64,000 nt of DNA. Source: Thermothelomyces thermophilus ATCC 42464 (taxonomy: Eukaryota; Ascomycota; Sordariomycetes; Sordariales; Chaetomiaceae). Under the pieces are notes generated by a model. It did not search any database, was not told where the DNA came from, and saw nothing but the letters and a program-made list of their open reading frames with translations. A program made the position numbers and the translations under genes. The stretch is taken from the NCBI RefSeq assembly GCF_000226095.1, contig NC_016474.1, positions 2,294,001 through 2,358,000 on the forward strand, written 5' to 3'. Of this stretch, positions 9,955 through 21,922 are shown one piece after another (the stretch's first letter is position 1; every line of letters begins with the position of its first letter).

Positions 9955-11726
9955 GGTTGCGGTGTTGGCGAATTGACGATAACTTGTGGACTAGTTACTC
10001 GGCGTGGACGAGAGATCTTGGATCTGGCGTGAGTTCTGAAGGCGTTGCGAGAGCAGGCAGAACTCTAAGCAAGGCGAGAGAGGCTCTTGACGAGAGGTTT
10101 CGAGAGGCGTAGCGGGACGGGGGCGTCAGTACGGTGCGAGAGGCGTGGACATAGGGTAGACCTGGCGGCAGTCGGTGGCGTGCATTAACGCTGAAAGACG
10201 ACGACTCGGAGGTCCTTCAACCGTCGGAACTGTTGGGACTACAGGGTTTCCGCGCTATGCGAAATGGACGCAGCTCGAGCGGGGGATTGTGTCGGAAGAC
10301 GGTGTCCTCTTCGTGCTGATACATAAACAACGCTTTGCTGCGTATCGAAGCTGGGTGTTGTATTTGGTGTCGGCGTAGCCGGGTTGATAGCGGAGTGGTT
10401 GCGGAAACTCGGTGCGTGAGGGCCGGTCAGATGCAGATTTCTGCTCGTGGGTTGTTCGGAGTTTCGAGCGATGCGGAGAGAGCAGTTCGGGGTGGAACCG
10501 GTGGAGGGTTCTTTCACACTGCCCAGAGACGAACGCAGCAGTAGAGGAAGCGGAGTGCTAAGGGCAGTATGCGATCTGCGGGTTCGCTGTTACAGAGCCC
10601 GGAGATGATAAGGTAGGGGGAGGGGTGGTTGGTTTAAATTTCCTTTCTCTCGACAGATTGCGGAGATGTTGGTTTGTCAGAAGAAGTTTTCAAAACGGTG
10701 CAGAAAGAGAAAAGCGTGGGAGAATTCCGAGAAAGCTTGGTGGAGAAAAAAGGCGAGTGGAATCAGGAACGACCGGCGGGGCTAGGCCTGAGGCAACCGC
10801 GCTAAAGTCCGGGCCTTCGTTGGCCCATCGCCCGTTGGGGCTGCAGAGCCTAATAGGGCTCGCAGGGGTAATAATTACGGAGTTTGCCCCAGGACTCCGC
10901 CCGTTATGACTCGGCCTTTACGACGACTGGATGAGCGTGGTCGGGTGGGAGAGAGTTCCGAACGCATAATTTTTTGGCCATGCTTGGCCACCGGCGGCCG
11001 GGCGCTTATTAACGGTCGTTTTGAAAGCAACGCTAGATCTATCCGTATTCTGTTGCATTTGAACGCGAAGGACTAGGCGCTCTACAAGAGTAGGCCCAAT
11101 TCTCCAGAGCAATTCCGACGGATCCGCTTCCAAAATAACTGGTATGTACACATCTACATACGTGCCTATGTACCTATGTACATACATACATAAGGTACAT
11201 ACGTATATACATACATACAGAGTACATTCAGAGTGTAGTTTATTCCGTATACACGGCCCTGCTTGCTATGTGCCACAGTGGGCTCAAGGAACCCCAAACT
11301 CGAATTTGAAACAGAGCGGGTCAGTGCCGAGCTGGTTGGGCGAGGAGAAATCGGGTCCCAAGACTTCATCAGGTTATCGGTCGTCTGGGCGCCGTTTAAC
11401 ATGTGTCTAAAAAGCCAGATTAAGTTTCGCGGGGATCTTTCGCAACCCGCGATCACCTCACGATTTGAGCACCACCTGTTAGGCTCGGTTGGGCCAGATA
11501 TGCATTCGGTTTAAAAATAAGTTACTGGTCGGGCGAGGTTCGACTCGGGTTCCAGGCCGGCAAAAAGCAAAATCACGGGAGAAGCCGGCCGGTCCGGCGC
11601 CCGCGGGGGTTGTGACAGGGCACCACTGCAGGGAGGGAGGAGTGCTAATATTGAGGTTGCTGTGACCGCCTCAGTTGTTGACCAGCTGGCAGGGCCTGAA
11701 TTACAGCAGTAGCTGTCGGTCTGGGC
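9955..11726. other. 1.8-kb spacer upstream of eIF5
   Basis: No gene is seen. The first ~200 bases are the eIF5 promoter and leader, rich in GAGAGG. A TTACGGAGT motif lies at 10874-10883, and TACATA-type repeats lie at 11143-11225. Confidence 0.4.
11143..11225. repeat. TACATA-type simple repeat
   Basis: Imperfect TACATACATA and TGTACC units run across about 80 bases of spacer. Similar tracts recur at 42355-42395, 53930-53960 and 58150-58200. Confidence 0.8.
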
Positions 11727-12070
11727 TCATGCTTTTCCAGACTTTCCACCCGCTGCATCCAAGGGAACAAAGCGCAGCAGGCACCGTTGACCGGCCGGGC
11801 GCGACGAGATCAGCTGATCCGACATGTCCATTTCTTCGGCCGTCATGCTCGGGTCGGGAAGCGTAGTAAAGGTGGAGTAGACGGCCCGGAGCAGCATCTT
11901 CATCTCGGCGAGTGCCAGGCTGCCGTGCAATGAACGTCAGCAAGAAAACAAAGAAAAGAAATTAACCAGGAAAATGGAGGAAAAAAGAAAGAAAGGAAGG
12001 AAGGAAGAAAGAAAGGAAGGAAGGAAGGAAGGAAGGAAGAAAGAAAGGAAGAAAGAAAGGAAGAAAGAAA

Positions 12071-12130
<60 letters not shown>

Positions 12131-13941
12131 AATAACCAGCACGTCTCGTTGTTTGCCACAGCATCACAAAGTCAAAGGGGGGGCTGGAGAGAAAGGGACG
12201 GACGGAACACGTACTGCTTGCCAACACAGCCCCTCCCGCCATTGGCAAAGGCAAAGAAGAGCCGTCTCCTCTCGGCGTCGCCCTCGGGCTCGAGCCAGCG
12301 CTCGGGCTCGAAGGCATCCGGGCGGGGGAAGACGGACTGGTCGATCCTGTGGACCGAGTAGGCCTGGCAGCTGACGGTGGTGCCGGCGGGCAGGAAGAAG
12401 CCGTCGACGGTGCGGCCGCCGGCGGGCACGGAGCGCGGCAGGGACATGGGGATGGCTGGGAAGCAGCGCAGGCCCTCCATGACGACGGCGTCGAGGTATG
12501 GCAGCCGGTCGAGGCTCGCGCCCGCGCCTGCGCCCGGATGATGCGAGGAGGAAGAGGACGCGGCGGCGGCGGTGGCGAGCTCCTCCTGCAGCTTCCTCTG
12601 GCGGTGCATCGACGACGGCTGGGAGAGCTCCCACATGAGGAAGCACAGGGCGTCGCCGGTGGTGTCGATGCCGGCGGCCATGTGGTCGAGGCACTCGGCT
12701 GCGACGTCCAGGTCGTCGAGGCCCGAGCTGGGCCCCTTCAGGCGGTTGAGCAGCGTGAATGGCGCCGCGTCGGTCCGCGCACACGTGTCGACCACGAAGC
12801 CGTCGGCCAGCGGCGTCTCCCGCGGCTTCGCGAAACGGTACAGGATGCTGCCAAACAGCTTGTGTGCGGTCGGCCAGTAGTGTTGGAACAAGCGGTCTAT
12901 AAGGGATTGAGGGGAGGAGGAAGAGGGCGACGCCCGCCCGCGCTGTCAGTGGTTCGGGTTTCGGAGGAAGGGGGGCCAGATAGCCAACCCCGGGCTCGGA
13001 CTTACTCTGCAGGCTGTCGTCAAAGGTTACCTCGCGCATGATCTCCTCGTCCTTGCTGTTCAGCAGCGAGTCTGTCCCGTTGGGGTGGAAGAGGTGATGC
13101 GTGATACAATCGAAAGCGTACGAGTGTAGGCCTGGGGGGCGTGCGCACGGCTGGGTTAGACGCGGAAAACACACAAAAGTTGTTCACTTTTCCCTGGCGA
13201 ACAGGTAACCAACCAAGCTACAGCGCGGCCCCCCCCAAGTGTCAGTATCTCTGATGCCGTACTCGTCGCAGAGGAGCAGACGCACATAGATATCAACGCT
13301 TCCGCCCACGGACCGGAAGCACCTCTGAACGAATTTGCTCGCACGGTTGGCGATGCCATCGAGGGATGGGGAGCGAACAATGTTCGTATTGGCGTAGCGG
13401 TCGGCAAGGATCCGCTTCCTCTTTGCATGCTGCCAGCAGGCCCAAGACGTTAGGTTCCGTGCCAGACAGACCACCTTCCAACGTGGTAAGGTTGGGGTCT
13501 GGAGGAAAGGAATTGGCTCACATCATCCTTATTCAGGGTGGTAAACATGGTTCTACAGGGAGGCTCCAATAAGTCCCAGGTCCCCCTCCCCTATGGTCTG
13601 GACCGGAACCCTTACCTTCTCCCGTAAATCTTAAACATGTCATAGAAGTCGGTCTTATCATAACCGCTGCCACCAGAACAGTAGATCTCCTTGACGGCGG
13701 CGGCCGAGGCAAAGACGACCTCGTTCGGGGCGATGCGGACTGCAGGCCCGTACTTGAGGTGCATGGCGTGGACATAGCGTGTCCGATTGGCCCTGAACTC
13801 ATGCCACTTCAGGACCAGCGTCGTGAACCTGGCATACCACGGCCCGGGGATCTTGTTCAGCGGTGAGGTGAGGGCCCGTTGGAGGGCGTGGACGGCGAGG
13901 AGTACGAGAGCGAATGAGAGGAGGAACGGGGAGAGCATCAT
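11727..13941 (-). CDS. Cytochrome P450 monooxygenase, six exons
   Basis: Minus-strand exons 13616-13941, 13522-13552, 13282-13429, 13006-13131, 12215-12896 and 11727-11919 sum to 501 residues, a normal microsomal P450. The N-terminal anchor is MMLSPFLLSFALVLLAVHAL, followed by the proline hinge KIPGPWY. Conserved parts are HAKRKRILADRYAN (C-helix region), AAGIDTTGD (I-helix oxygen-binding, ~282), EGLR (ExxR, 351-354), FEPERW and the heme loop FANGGRGCVGKH with Cys434. HLALAEMK joins across the last intron exactly as expected. The third junction (13132-13281) is uncertain: the phase-compatible donor is the weak GTCTGC, while GTGCGT four bases earlier is out of frame with the best acceptor. The last intron (11920-12214) is swollen by a microsatellite. 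The substrate is unknown. The style resembles fungal P450s of secondary metabolism or detoxification, but no biosynthetic core gene is nearby. Confidence 0.9.
11981..12134. repeat. Homopurine GGAA/GAAA/GATA microsatellite in a P450 intron
   Basis: About 150 bases are almost purely purine on the plus strand: GGAA and GAAA units, ending in GATA repeats. They lie inside the last intron of the P450, so the sense strand is a long pyrimidine run. The branch site GCTGAC and acceptor GGCAG lie beyond it and are intact. Confidence 0.95.
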
Positions 13942-14368
13942 GACTGCCGAGGTGGTCCGTATATCCAACAACAACAACAACAACAACAACAGCGGCAACA
14001 ATAACCATGACGAAGTGATGTAGGGTTGACTTAGTCCCGGAGGGGTAATCCGGGGTGCACGGGCCCGCAGCGCCGGTATCAAGTGCCGGATGTCCGGGGA
14101 TGACAAGGGCCTGGGGTTGGGTCGGGTCGGGTCGGATCTACATACAGGTGATATATGCGATCGTACACATAGATATATGGATGTCATATCTGCTGTGATA
14201 GTCCAGGGCAGTCTTTGAGATACAGGAATTGGATTCGGAGACCGGATTCTCGATAGCTCGACACGGAAAAGGCTCTCTCGGTAGCCTTATTTACGCGAGA
14301 CTCGCTGGCTATTCAATCTGTTCAGTGCATAACTGTATGTAACTAACTTGTATCGACCCTCCGAGAAG
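13942..14368. other. P450 promoter spacer
   Basis: This holds the P450 5' leader with an AAC repeat at 13970-13991 and GGGTC repeats near 14115-14135. No gene is seen. Confidence 0.4.
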
Positions 14369-14607
14369 TTATCTTGCCGGCGGCGGGTATTCCTTGCCGT
14401 CCTTCTCAACCTTGGGCTCGCAGGTGCACCACTGCTCCTCGGGCACGTTTGCGAAGACGTAGGCCACGTGGTTGCCGCAGCCGCGCCAGGTCTGCTTCTC
14501 TGCGGAGTGTGAGCACGGGACGTCTACAAAAAGTGCAACGTGCACAACAGGGGTGGAAGTCGAGAGAGACACTTACTGCAGGTCGAGCAAATTGCGCTCA
14601 TGCACAT
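14369..14607 (-). CDS. 53-residue Cys-rich small protein
   Basis: Two exons, 14577-14607 (31 bases) and 14369-14499, encode 53 residues. The 77-base intron has donor GTAAGT and acceptor CCGCAG, phase 1. The protein starts MCMSAICSTCKKQTWRGCG. It carries CSTC, GCGNH and WCTC, so two Cys pairs plus CGNH could form a single zinc site. The rest is short and ends KDGKEYPPPAR. The pattern TW-GCG-HV...VP..QWC-C belongs to a small uncharacterised protein family widespread in fungi, as far as I recall. No function is known to me. The gene is easily missed because its first exon is only ten codons. It is flanked by the P450 and the DUF1749 hydrolase on the same strand. Confidence 0.82.
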
Positions 14608-15052
14608 GGTGAGAGATTGGCCTTGGAAGAGTTGCTGTGTGGGAAGGAGCGGCCCAAAAACAGATGCGAATGTTCTGCCGGTGGTTGACCCTCTCAGCTC
14701 GACGCGGTTTCTGGAACCGATGGAGTGGCCTAGTGATATAGCAACGTTCCCCCCTCCGTTTGGTAGAGTACTCGTAATGCGGGATTCCAGTCGCCGAACT
14801 TGGATACCCTTTGAAGGGTCCCCGCTATCACTGTCGCCGATAGCAGCGGGGCTCGGCGGGCCACGTCGGTGGGGTCGTACGCACAAAGTTGCACACAAGG
14901 GCAGTTGCCATTGTGCGTGTAATTACTCCGTACAAGCATTACATCACACTACGCTCGTATCTCAGAGTTCCCCGATCGCCGAGTCCCGCGAGATCCGGCC
15001 GACTTTCCTTCTCCCCGTCTATCGTTATATGTGATCCGTAATATCCCGTCTC
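14608..15052. other. Spacer with TACTCCGTA motif
   Basis: No gene is seen. The spacer motif TACTCCGTA lies at 14924-14932. Confidence 0.4.
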
Positions 15053-15848
15053 TCACTGTGTCTCCCCGAGCTGAGCCAAGAAGCGGGCTACGCGGTCAAA
15101 AAGCCACTGCTGCCCGGCCTCATTGTCCACCCGGTGATTTGCGCCGGGGATAAGCCCACTGAGGTCGCTCGCAATGCCCGGTTTGCAGAAGCTCTTCCAC
15201 TTGTTGACCAAGCCCGTGACGTCGGCCTCTGGAGACACCCATTCGTCCTTCTCGGAAGGAACGATCAGGACGGGCTGCTTCAGCTTGCCCCAGATTTCCT
15301 CTAGCTTGCTGTCGGGAAGGTCCGACGAGAAGTAGTCGTCGTCGCCGCTTTGCGAACATGATTAGCCATCTGAGCTCAGTCGAAGGGGAGGGAGGACACG
15401 TGCAGAAGTGTAGATCTAATACATCGGCAAATCAGAAAAGTAAATAGAACAAAAAAAGAAAGGAGATAAGAAAAAAAAAAAAAGAGAGAGCAAAAACTCA
15501 CCCAACCCCGACCAGTGAAGCCCACCGGTACGCAGTGACGGGGGTGCCCCTCCAGCCCTTCGGCATCACCTCCATCTCCATCACCTCCCCTCCCTTCCCC
15601 TCCCTGACCATCTCCTCCGCGACCCGCAGCGACCGCTCCACCTCTGCTCCGTCCTCCGACAGCCGGACCGCCTCCCGGTCCGACACGGGGCCCTGCAGCA
15701 CCAGCCCGTCCACCCACGTCTCCTCCTCCCCGCCCTCGCCCTCCTCCTTCTTCCCCGCCGCCGCCGCGTACCCCGCCCGCACCGCGTACTCGAGGCAGTC
15801 CTGACACCCCGTGCTGTGGCCCATGAGCACCACCTTGTCCACGCCCGG

Positions 15849-15886
<38 letters not shown>

Positions 15887-16301
15887 GGCGGAGGTAGCGG
15901 ACGAGGTCGGCGATCTCGCGGGCGTCCTGCGCGAGCGACGCGTGCCCGTACCCGGAGAACGCGCTCGACAGCCGGGCCTCGAACACGGCGTACGAGCCCG
16001 CCCCCGCCCCGGTTCCGGCCCCGTCGAGGTGCTCGGCCAGTCTCCGGACGTAGGGGATCGTGTGCGGGCCGTCGCCCAGGCCGCCGATGAAGACGAGGGC
16101 GTTTCGCGGCGGTTGGGCCGCTGACGTTGTTGTTGTTGTTGTTGTTGTTGATGATGATGATGATGGCCAAGAAATGAGGTGCTCGTAGGTTTGGACAGGG
16201 TGCGGGGCGGGCGAGGAAGACGAGGATGATGACGACGGGAGGTAATGGTGAACTCTGACGGGATAAGGAGCGGGAACCGGTCGGTTAGTTGTTATGGGCA
16301 T
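15053..16301 (-). CDS. DUF1749 alpha/beta hydrolase (SidJ-like family)
   Basis: Exons 15502-16301 and 15053-15347 give 364 residues. The intron is 154 bases, from GTGAGT to CAAAG, phase 2. The fold is alpha/beta hydrolase: an early strand with oxyanion region NALVFIGGLGDG, the nucleophile elbow VLMGHSTGCQD (Ser in GHSTG), and a late acid strand QPVLIVPSEKDEWV with the final His in GANHRVDN. This is the DUF1749 family, which includes SidJ, an esterase acting on fusarinine-type siderophores in Aspergillus. Whether this copy acts on siderophores is not shown by context. Three trinucleotide expansions interrupt it: Ser/Thr runs near the N-terminus and a run of about 12 Gly encoded by GGC repeats (plus-strand 15849-15890). 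They fall in loops. The start is the only in-frame ATG near the conserved N-terminus. Confidence 0.88.
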
Positions 16302-17057
16302 CTTGGGCGGACGAGGGAGACGGAATCTCAAGAGGCAAATGGGTTTCTCAAAAAAGACGGACTCGGGGAAAATATGTTGGTGGGTTGTGTGTGCGCTTTC
16401 GAAAGTCGAGGAAAGCGAACCTGTATGGGCGGCGGAGAGCTGGGTGGGTATTTACTTGTCGTTCAGCGTTACGAGGTAGGATTCTCTTATATCCCTGGTG
16501 TGAAATATTCAACCTGATATTCTACAGGTCCTGTAAGCCGATGTGAGAACTGCGGGGCACGGTAAATCAAGCTGATAGGCAGCAAGCTTTCATGGTACAT
16601 ACGTTTTCCCCCCAATATTAAAACCTAAACAGTAACTACAAAATCGTTCGCATGATTCAAGCTCAAGTCAACACCACCGAGCCTTCAAACCAATGCAAAG
16701 GATGAAAGCCACCCAAACAAACATGCAGGGAGAACCGGACATTGCCGGCAAGTCGATTCCTATGTGCGCGTGGCTGTAATGTTTGTACTGTACCGAACCG
16801 TCTAGCAAGATGAATCCCACGCCGGCTCTCGTGCAACAACGATCGACCGTAACCCCTCTCCCCCCCCCCCTTTGACCGGGTCTACCACCCCCTATCCCGT
16901 TCATAAACACCACCCGCCCAGTGGGAGACTAGTCTATTATTATTCCAAGTTATGCTCTCTCGCAGCCTAAGAGGTTGAGCTCAGAAGTACACCTCCTCTG
17001 CCTCCATCCAGAGTCATCTTATCCCCCACCCAGCATATAGTGACCAAAACACACATC
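16302..17057. other. Spacer between hydrolase promoter and Ark1-like kinase 3' end
   Basis: No gene is seen. A C-rich run lies at about 16858-16870. Confidence 0.4.
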
Positions 17058-17597
17058 TCATCTCCTCCCGCTACCAATACCGGCCGCCGTATCCTCGGCC
17101 GCCAGATCCCGCTCCACCATCTCGATGGCCCCCAGACTTGGAAACCGCCTCTGGAAGTCCCGAATGTAGTCGTCCTTTTCCGCGGCCGTCATGCTGAGCA
17201 GCGCAGACCCTTGTCCGCCGGGGAGATCCACCGCCAGGAGCGCCTCGGTCGTCCCGGAAGAAGTGCCGGCACCGCCTCCCCCGAGAGGCCCGCTCCGGAT
17301 CGGGGTTGACGAGATACTGCCAACGCCGCCGCCGGCACCACCACTACCAGCAGCAGAAGCACCCCTGGAGCTAAGGTTCGGCACCAGCGGCGCCTGTTTC
17401 GTCGGCGACGGCGGCCGGCCTCCGCCGGTGACGGTGGGAAGGGCTTTGTTTAGGTGTGTCGGCTTCGGCGGGGCCAGGGGCCTGTTTCCCGCGGTCGACG
17501 AGGCGGTAATCGGAGTGGCAGTGCGGCCCGTGATAGAGGGTTCCAAGCCAGACGACGACGACGCCGGCTGTGGTCGTGGCTGTTGTTGTTGTTGTTG

Positions 17598-17628
<31 letters not shown>

Positions 17629-20524
17629 TGTCCGCCAGTGACCTGCTGTTGCCCGAGGCCGGTGACCGGTTTCGGTGGCACAATCGGCTTTCCGCCACCC
17701 TCATTCCCGGACTGCTTAGCGGAAGCGGCAGCGGCAGCATCCGTGTAATGCCCGTACCCCTGTGCGGTGCGCGACACACTCGCCGACGAACGGGTGCTCT
17801 CTTCCAGGAGGCTCTGGACCTTGTTCTGGATCGATGTGACACGCGAGACGCCGCCGATGCTCTTGGGTGGAGGGATCGGCGGGCCGCCGGCGCCGCCACG
17901 TTGGCTGACGCGCTGTCGGTACTCGGCCTGGGCGGCGGCCACGCGGGCTTCTTCCTGCGCCAGCATGCGCGCCTCCTGCTCGCGGCGCATCTCGGGCGTC
18001 ATGTCTTCCCAGTCTGGCGACTGGCCGTCGTCGCTGCGGCCGTCAGTCGCTTCGGAGCCGGCAATGGGCGTGAGCTGGAGGCGGTCGTGGTCTTTGAGGG
18101 GAGAAGGGGTGCGTTGCGCGGACGGCCCGCTCGCGTTGCCTTCGAACCGCTTGAAGGCGTCGCCGAACTTGCCGGCAAGAATGTTCTTGGTGCCAGCACC
18201 AAGAGACGAGAGGCTGCCTCGCTTGATATGATGCTTTGCGCCCTTGTCCTTCTTTTTCGATTCCGAATCCTCCATCGCGCGGAGGAAGTCGACGTTGGAT
18301 TCGATGTTGGTGTCTTCGACCGGGCTAGGGGGCAGGCTCCGCTCCAACGAATGCCTCGGCGACGGCAATGCTGGAGACTTCGACCTCGACTCCTGCTCGC
18401 GCAGGAAGTCGAGGTTGGACTCGAGATGTGTGCTGACGGGCCTCGGTCTCATGGCGAGCCGCGACCTTGGCCCGGTCGGCTCCAGTTGCTCCAAGCTGGG
18501 CCGCCCGCCTTCTAACGATGGCCTTGACGAGGAAGGGTGACGCACGTGAGTCTGCTGGGCTGCCGCGCCGTGGAACGAGGGGGTCCGAGAAACCCCCGCT
18601 TCCCCAGGCGGTAGCGAGGTCTGGTTCGTAGCAGATGCCCGTGGGAGACTGACTGCTCGGTGCCGCTCATTAGGCGGATACCGTTGGAATTGGGGAGGCA
18701 CGGGCGCTTGCTCTAGGATCGGGGACGTCATCGTGCCTGTCGACACCATCACGGGCTTCGGAGGCAGCTGCGACGTTTGTAAAGAGAGGGCCTGTAGCTC
18801 GGGCGTGCTCGAGATGATGGCCGACGCACGGCTAACTTCGGGCTGTTTCAAAGGAGCACTGGCGGGGTTGAGGGGAGGGGACACGACCGACGGACTTGCT
18901 CTGCTAAAATCGGCAGACTGCCTCGGGCTCGGCACGGCAGGAGCAGATGACGAAGGAGGTTTCACCTGAAAAGCCTCGTCCGCTAATCTTTCGGCCACCT
19001 TCTGGGACAAGTCCTTTGGCTGCTGTGGAGGGTTGGCAAGGCTGTCGTCGAATTCGAACTTACGCCCCTGGTCGTGCAGGAGGGTGAACTGGTCCAGAGT
19101 GGGAAACCTGGACGACAGTTCGTCTCCGCCTTTTACGGGACCCCTGACATCGAGAGCAGCGAAGGGGTCACCGTCGGTAACCTTGCCAGGAGAGGGACTA
19201 GGCTTGTTCGGTTGCGGCGAGTGGGCGGCGGGTAGCCTACCCCGGCGCATGCGCTCGACCTCGGGAATGACCTGCTGCGGCTGCGCTGTCTGTGGGGAGA
19301 AGACAGCGCCCACGGTAGGCGGCGACTTGGCTCCGTGGGGTTCGGGGAGAGGCTGGTCGTACCGGTGGAAGTCCGGTTGTGACCTGCTCGAGTATATCTA
19401 GAAGGGGTCAGTCTTGCGGTTCGTGGTGGTCTAATATCATCTGACGTCTTTCCACCACCACTCACATCTTTGATGGGAGGCTCCCGACCTTGCATGCCGC
19501 AAGCCTCACGGAGTACCTGGTAGATGTTGGGCCTTGCCTGCGGGTTCTCTTGCAGCATCCACGCTGCTCATCATCAGCAACCAAGCGACGACGCAACGTT
19601 ATGCCGTGCATGCTTACCTATGAGCCCCTTCAGTCTATCAGAGAAGACGGGGTGGCTGGGGAACCTGTAGCTCGCGTTGAGAATGGCGAGCTGGCCCTGG
19701 TCCTCGAACGGGGTCGTGTAGTAGCACAGCTTGTACAGCAGGACGCCGAGCGCCCATATGTCGGACTTCTCGTCGATGGGTTGCTTCCTGTAGACGTCGA
19801 CCATCTCGGGACTCCGGTACTGCATAGTAGTGTGCCTCTGCACGTCCTCGTCCGTGGCACGGCACTCGGCGGGAGTGGTGGGAGCGGGGCGTGGGGGGGC
19901 GGCGGAACCAAAGTCGCAGAGCTTGAACTTGCGGGCGGACCCGACGACGGTGATGAGCACGTTCTCGACCTTCAGGTCGCGGTGCAATAGCGGGGGCCGC
20001 AGGTAGTGCATGCAAGCGACGCCCTCGGCGACGTCGGCGAAGATGTGGAGGATCTCGGGCTCCGTCAGACGGTGTTGGAGACGCGTGTTCATGAAGTCGA
20101 TCAAGCCGCCGCCGTTGCAGTACTCCATGAGCAGGAAGACCTCGTAGCCGCCACCCCGCAGCTCCGAGGCGTGCGAGTCGATGTAGGTGACGATGGCTCG
20201 GTGGCCCTTGAGTCTTTTCATGGTCTCAACCTCGGTGCGCATCCCCCGCAGAGCCTCCTTGTCGGGAACGGCGACCCGCTTCAAAACGGCCTGGTCTGTC
20301 CCGTTGACGGGCGCCGGCAGTTTGACCAGGTAGACGTGTGCGAACCCGCCCTCGGAGAGGTACTTCTGGATCACTACCCGGTGGTTTCCCACCTGGATCC
20401 TAGTCCCGGGCGCGAAGGTACCGGCTGGGGCGCCAGAAGCCCCCGGCGCGGGGGCGGCGTAGGGCGCCCCGTAGTTTGCGGGCCGAGGCGCCACTGCGGG
20501 AACCGCCTGACCGTACGACGCCAT
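17058..20524 (-). CDS. Ark1/Prk1-family actin-regulating Ser/Thr kinase
   Basis: Exons 19618-20524, 19466-19563 and 17058-19397 encode 1114 residues. Introns are short (54 and 68 bases) with normal signals. The kinase domain covers about residues 45-335: GFAHVYLVKL (glycine-rich loop), AVLKRV (Lys), HRDLKVENVL (~180), CDFGSA and the AAK1/Ark1-type sequence QYRSPEMVDVY. This family phosphorylates endocytic coat adaptors and drives actin patch turnover at the plasma membrane. The ~780-residue tail is disordered and Pro-rich. It holds two copies of an ESN-x-DFLR motif (about 659 and 700), a run of about 17 Gln (about 923-940, CAG/CAA codons) and several PPKP-type SH3-binding motifs. It ends with a well-formed element, DYIRDFQRRFPSLGAIEMVE, that looks conserved. 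The first ATG in frame is at 20524. Confidence 0.93.
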
Positions 20525-21922
20525 CTGCAAACGCTATCTCGTATCTGCGACAAGTGCGGGAAATATCCGATATCGACGGCGTCGTTGTGTGGGTATGACC
20601 GGGGCGCAGGCGCGAGAAATCGGGTGCGATACCTAAAAGGGGGGGGGTCGGAGGAGAGACGGAAAGGGGAGAAGAATGACTTGAGAGGCGGAAGCGGGAG
20701 GCGGGCTCAAGTCATCGAGGAGAGCGTCGTCGTTCGGGGAATCCGACTCACAATACAGGATGCATGGCCGTAGACCTCGAACGACTTGGAAAGAAAAGAC
20801 GCGATTGGAAGTCGGAGGGGACGCGGGATGACGACGAGCAGGTCTCGGGCCAGAGGCTGAGTTTCACGGCTCACCGTCTATGCCAGGTACGCTACCGTAC
20901 GCAGTACCACCAATGCACACGGCCGACACCCTGCGCTGGCCAAGTGGGGCCAGCTGGCTTTCACGGTTTGGCGCTCAGTGGACTCGGTGATTAGTTAGAC
21001 CCACTGCGCTGAGCGGTGAATTCGGCTGATTGAAGCCAACGTCAAGCTTTCAGGCACCAACAATGCCGACACGTCCAGGCTGGAAGGTGACGCCCAGCTG
21101 TGGTTTGGACACGCCTTCCATCTGAACCTCGGTTGGCACTTCATATTCCGTACATTGAATCCGTTTCGCGTCTGCCTAAACTTACAAAGCCCACAACGCT
21201 GATTTTGCTTAAAAGAGAAAACGAGGCGAGATTCAGGCTTGTTCCCAAGATGAGCAGCGCCACCTTTTCCTTCCTAGCGATGAATTCTGCTCAGTATGAG
21301 ACAAGAAATTTTCAGCAGAGAATAGAAGCGGGCCAGGAGCCAGGGAGGATGCCCAGAAGTGCGGAAAAAGAAGGGTATTATTTAGGAGCGAGCAGTGAAG
21401 GATGAGGACGGCAACCGGCGCAAACTCAAATACACAGTACACGCCAAATAGTGCGGATCCAACTTGGGCGGAGCCGTTAATATCCAAGTGAGCACCTCGG
21501 GTTGGATTGCCGTGCTCCCAATGGCAATTCCCTGCGCCGTCTGCCTTGTTGTAGGTTCACTATTTGCCATCGGAAATCGGATGAGCGGCTGGGAGTTCGT
21601 TGGAAGGTCAGGCGGACGGTGTTCTGGTACCCTTATGACCATCCAGGTGGGAATCTATTCGTGGTTTTTTTGTTCGGGCTCAGGGAGAGGCTCGGCCCGG
21701 ACGTTTTTCCCTTGACGCGTCCTAGTCGAGATAGACCTCCATGGCATGTTGTGCCTATGGGCTAGGCTGAATGACGGCTTGAACGAACGGACGGGAGCGG
21801 GGTACCTAGTCAGCTGGCCGCCTTACCTCCCCTACGAAAGTGTGACCTGAACCCCAGACCCCGTGCCATCAGGTGGTCCGGGTCGGCGTAGAACAGAATC
21901 ACGTACGATATGCCCACAGAAA
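20525..21922. other. 1.4-kb spacer: kinase promoter and Tti1 downstream region
   Basis: No convincing gene is seen; short open frames lack family signals. ATTCCGTACAT near 21145 resembles the recurrent spacer motif. Confidence 0.4.

Noticed and set aside
11727-20524. A secondary-metabolite gene cluster around the P450
   Set aside because: No polyketide synthase, peptide synthetase, terpene cyclase or prenyltransferase is present, and neighbours are housekeeping genes.
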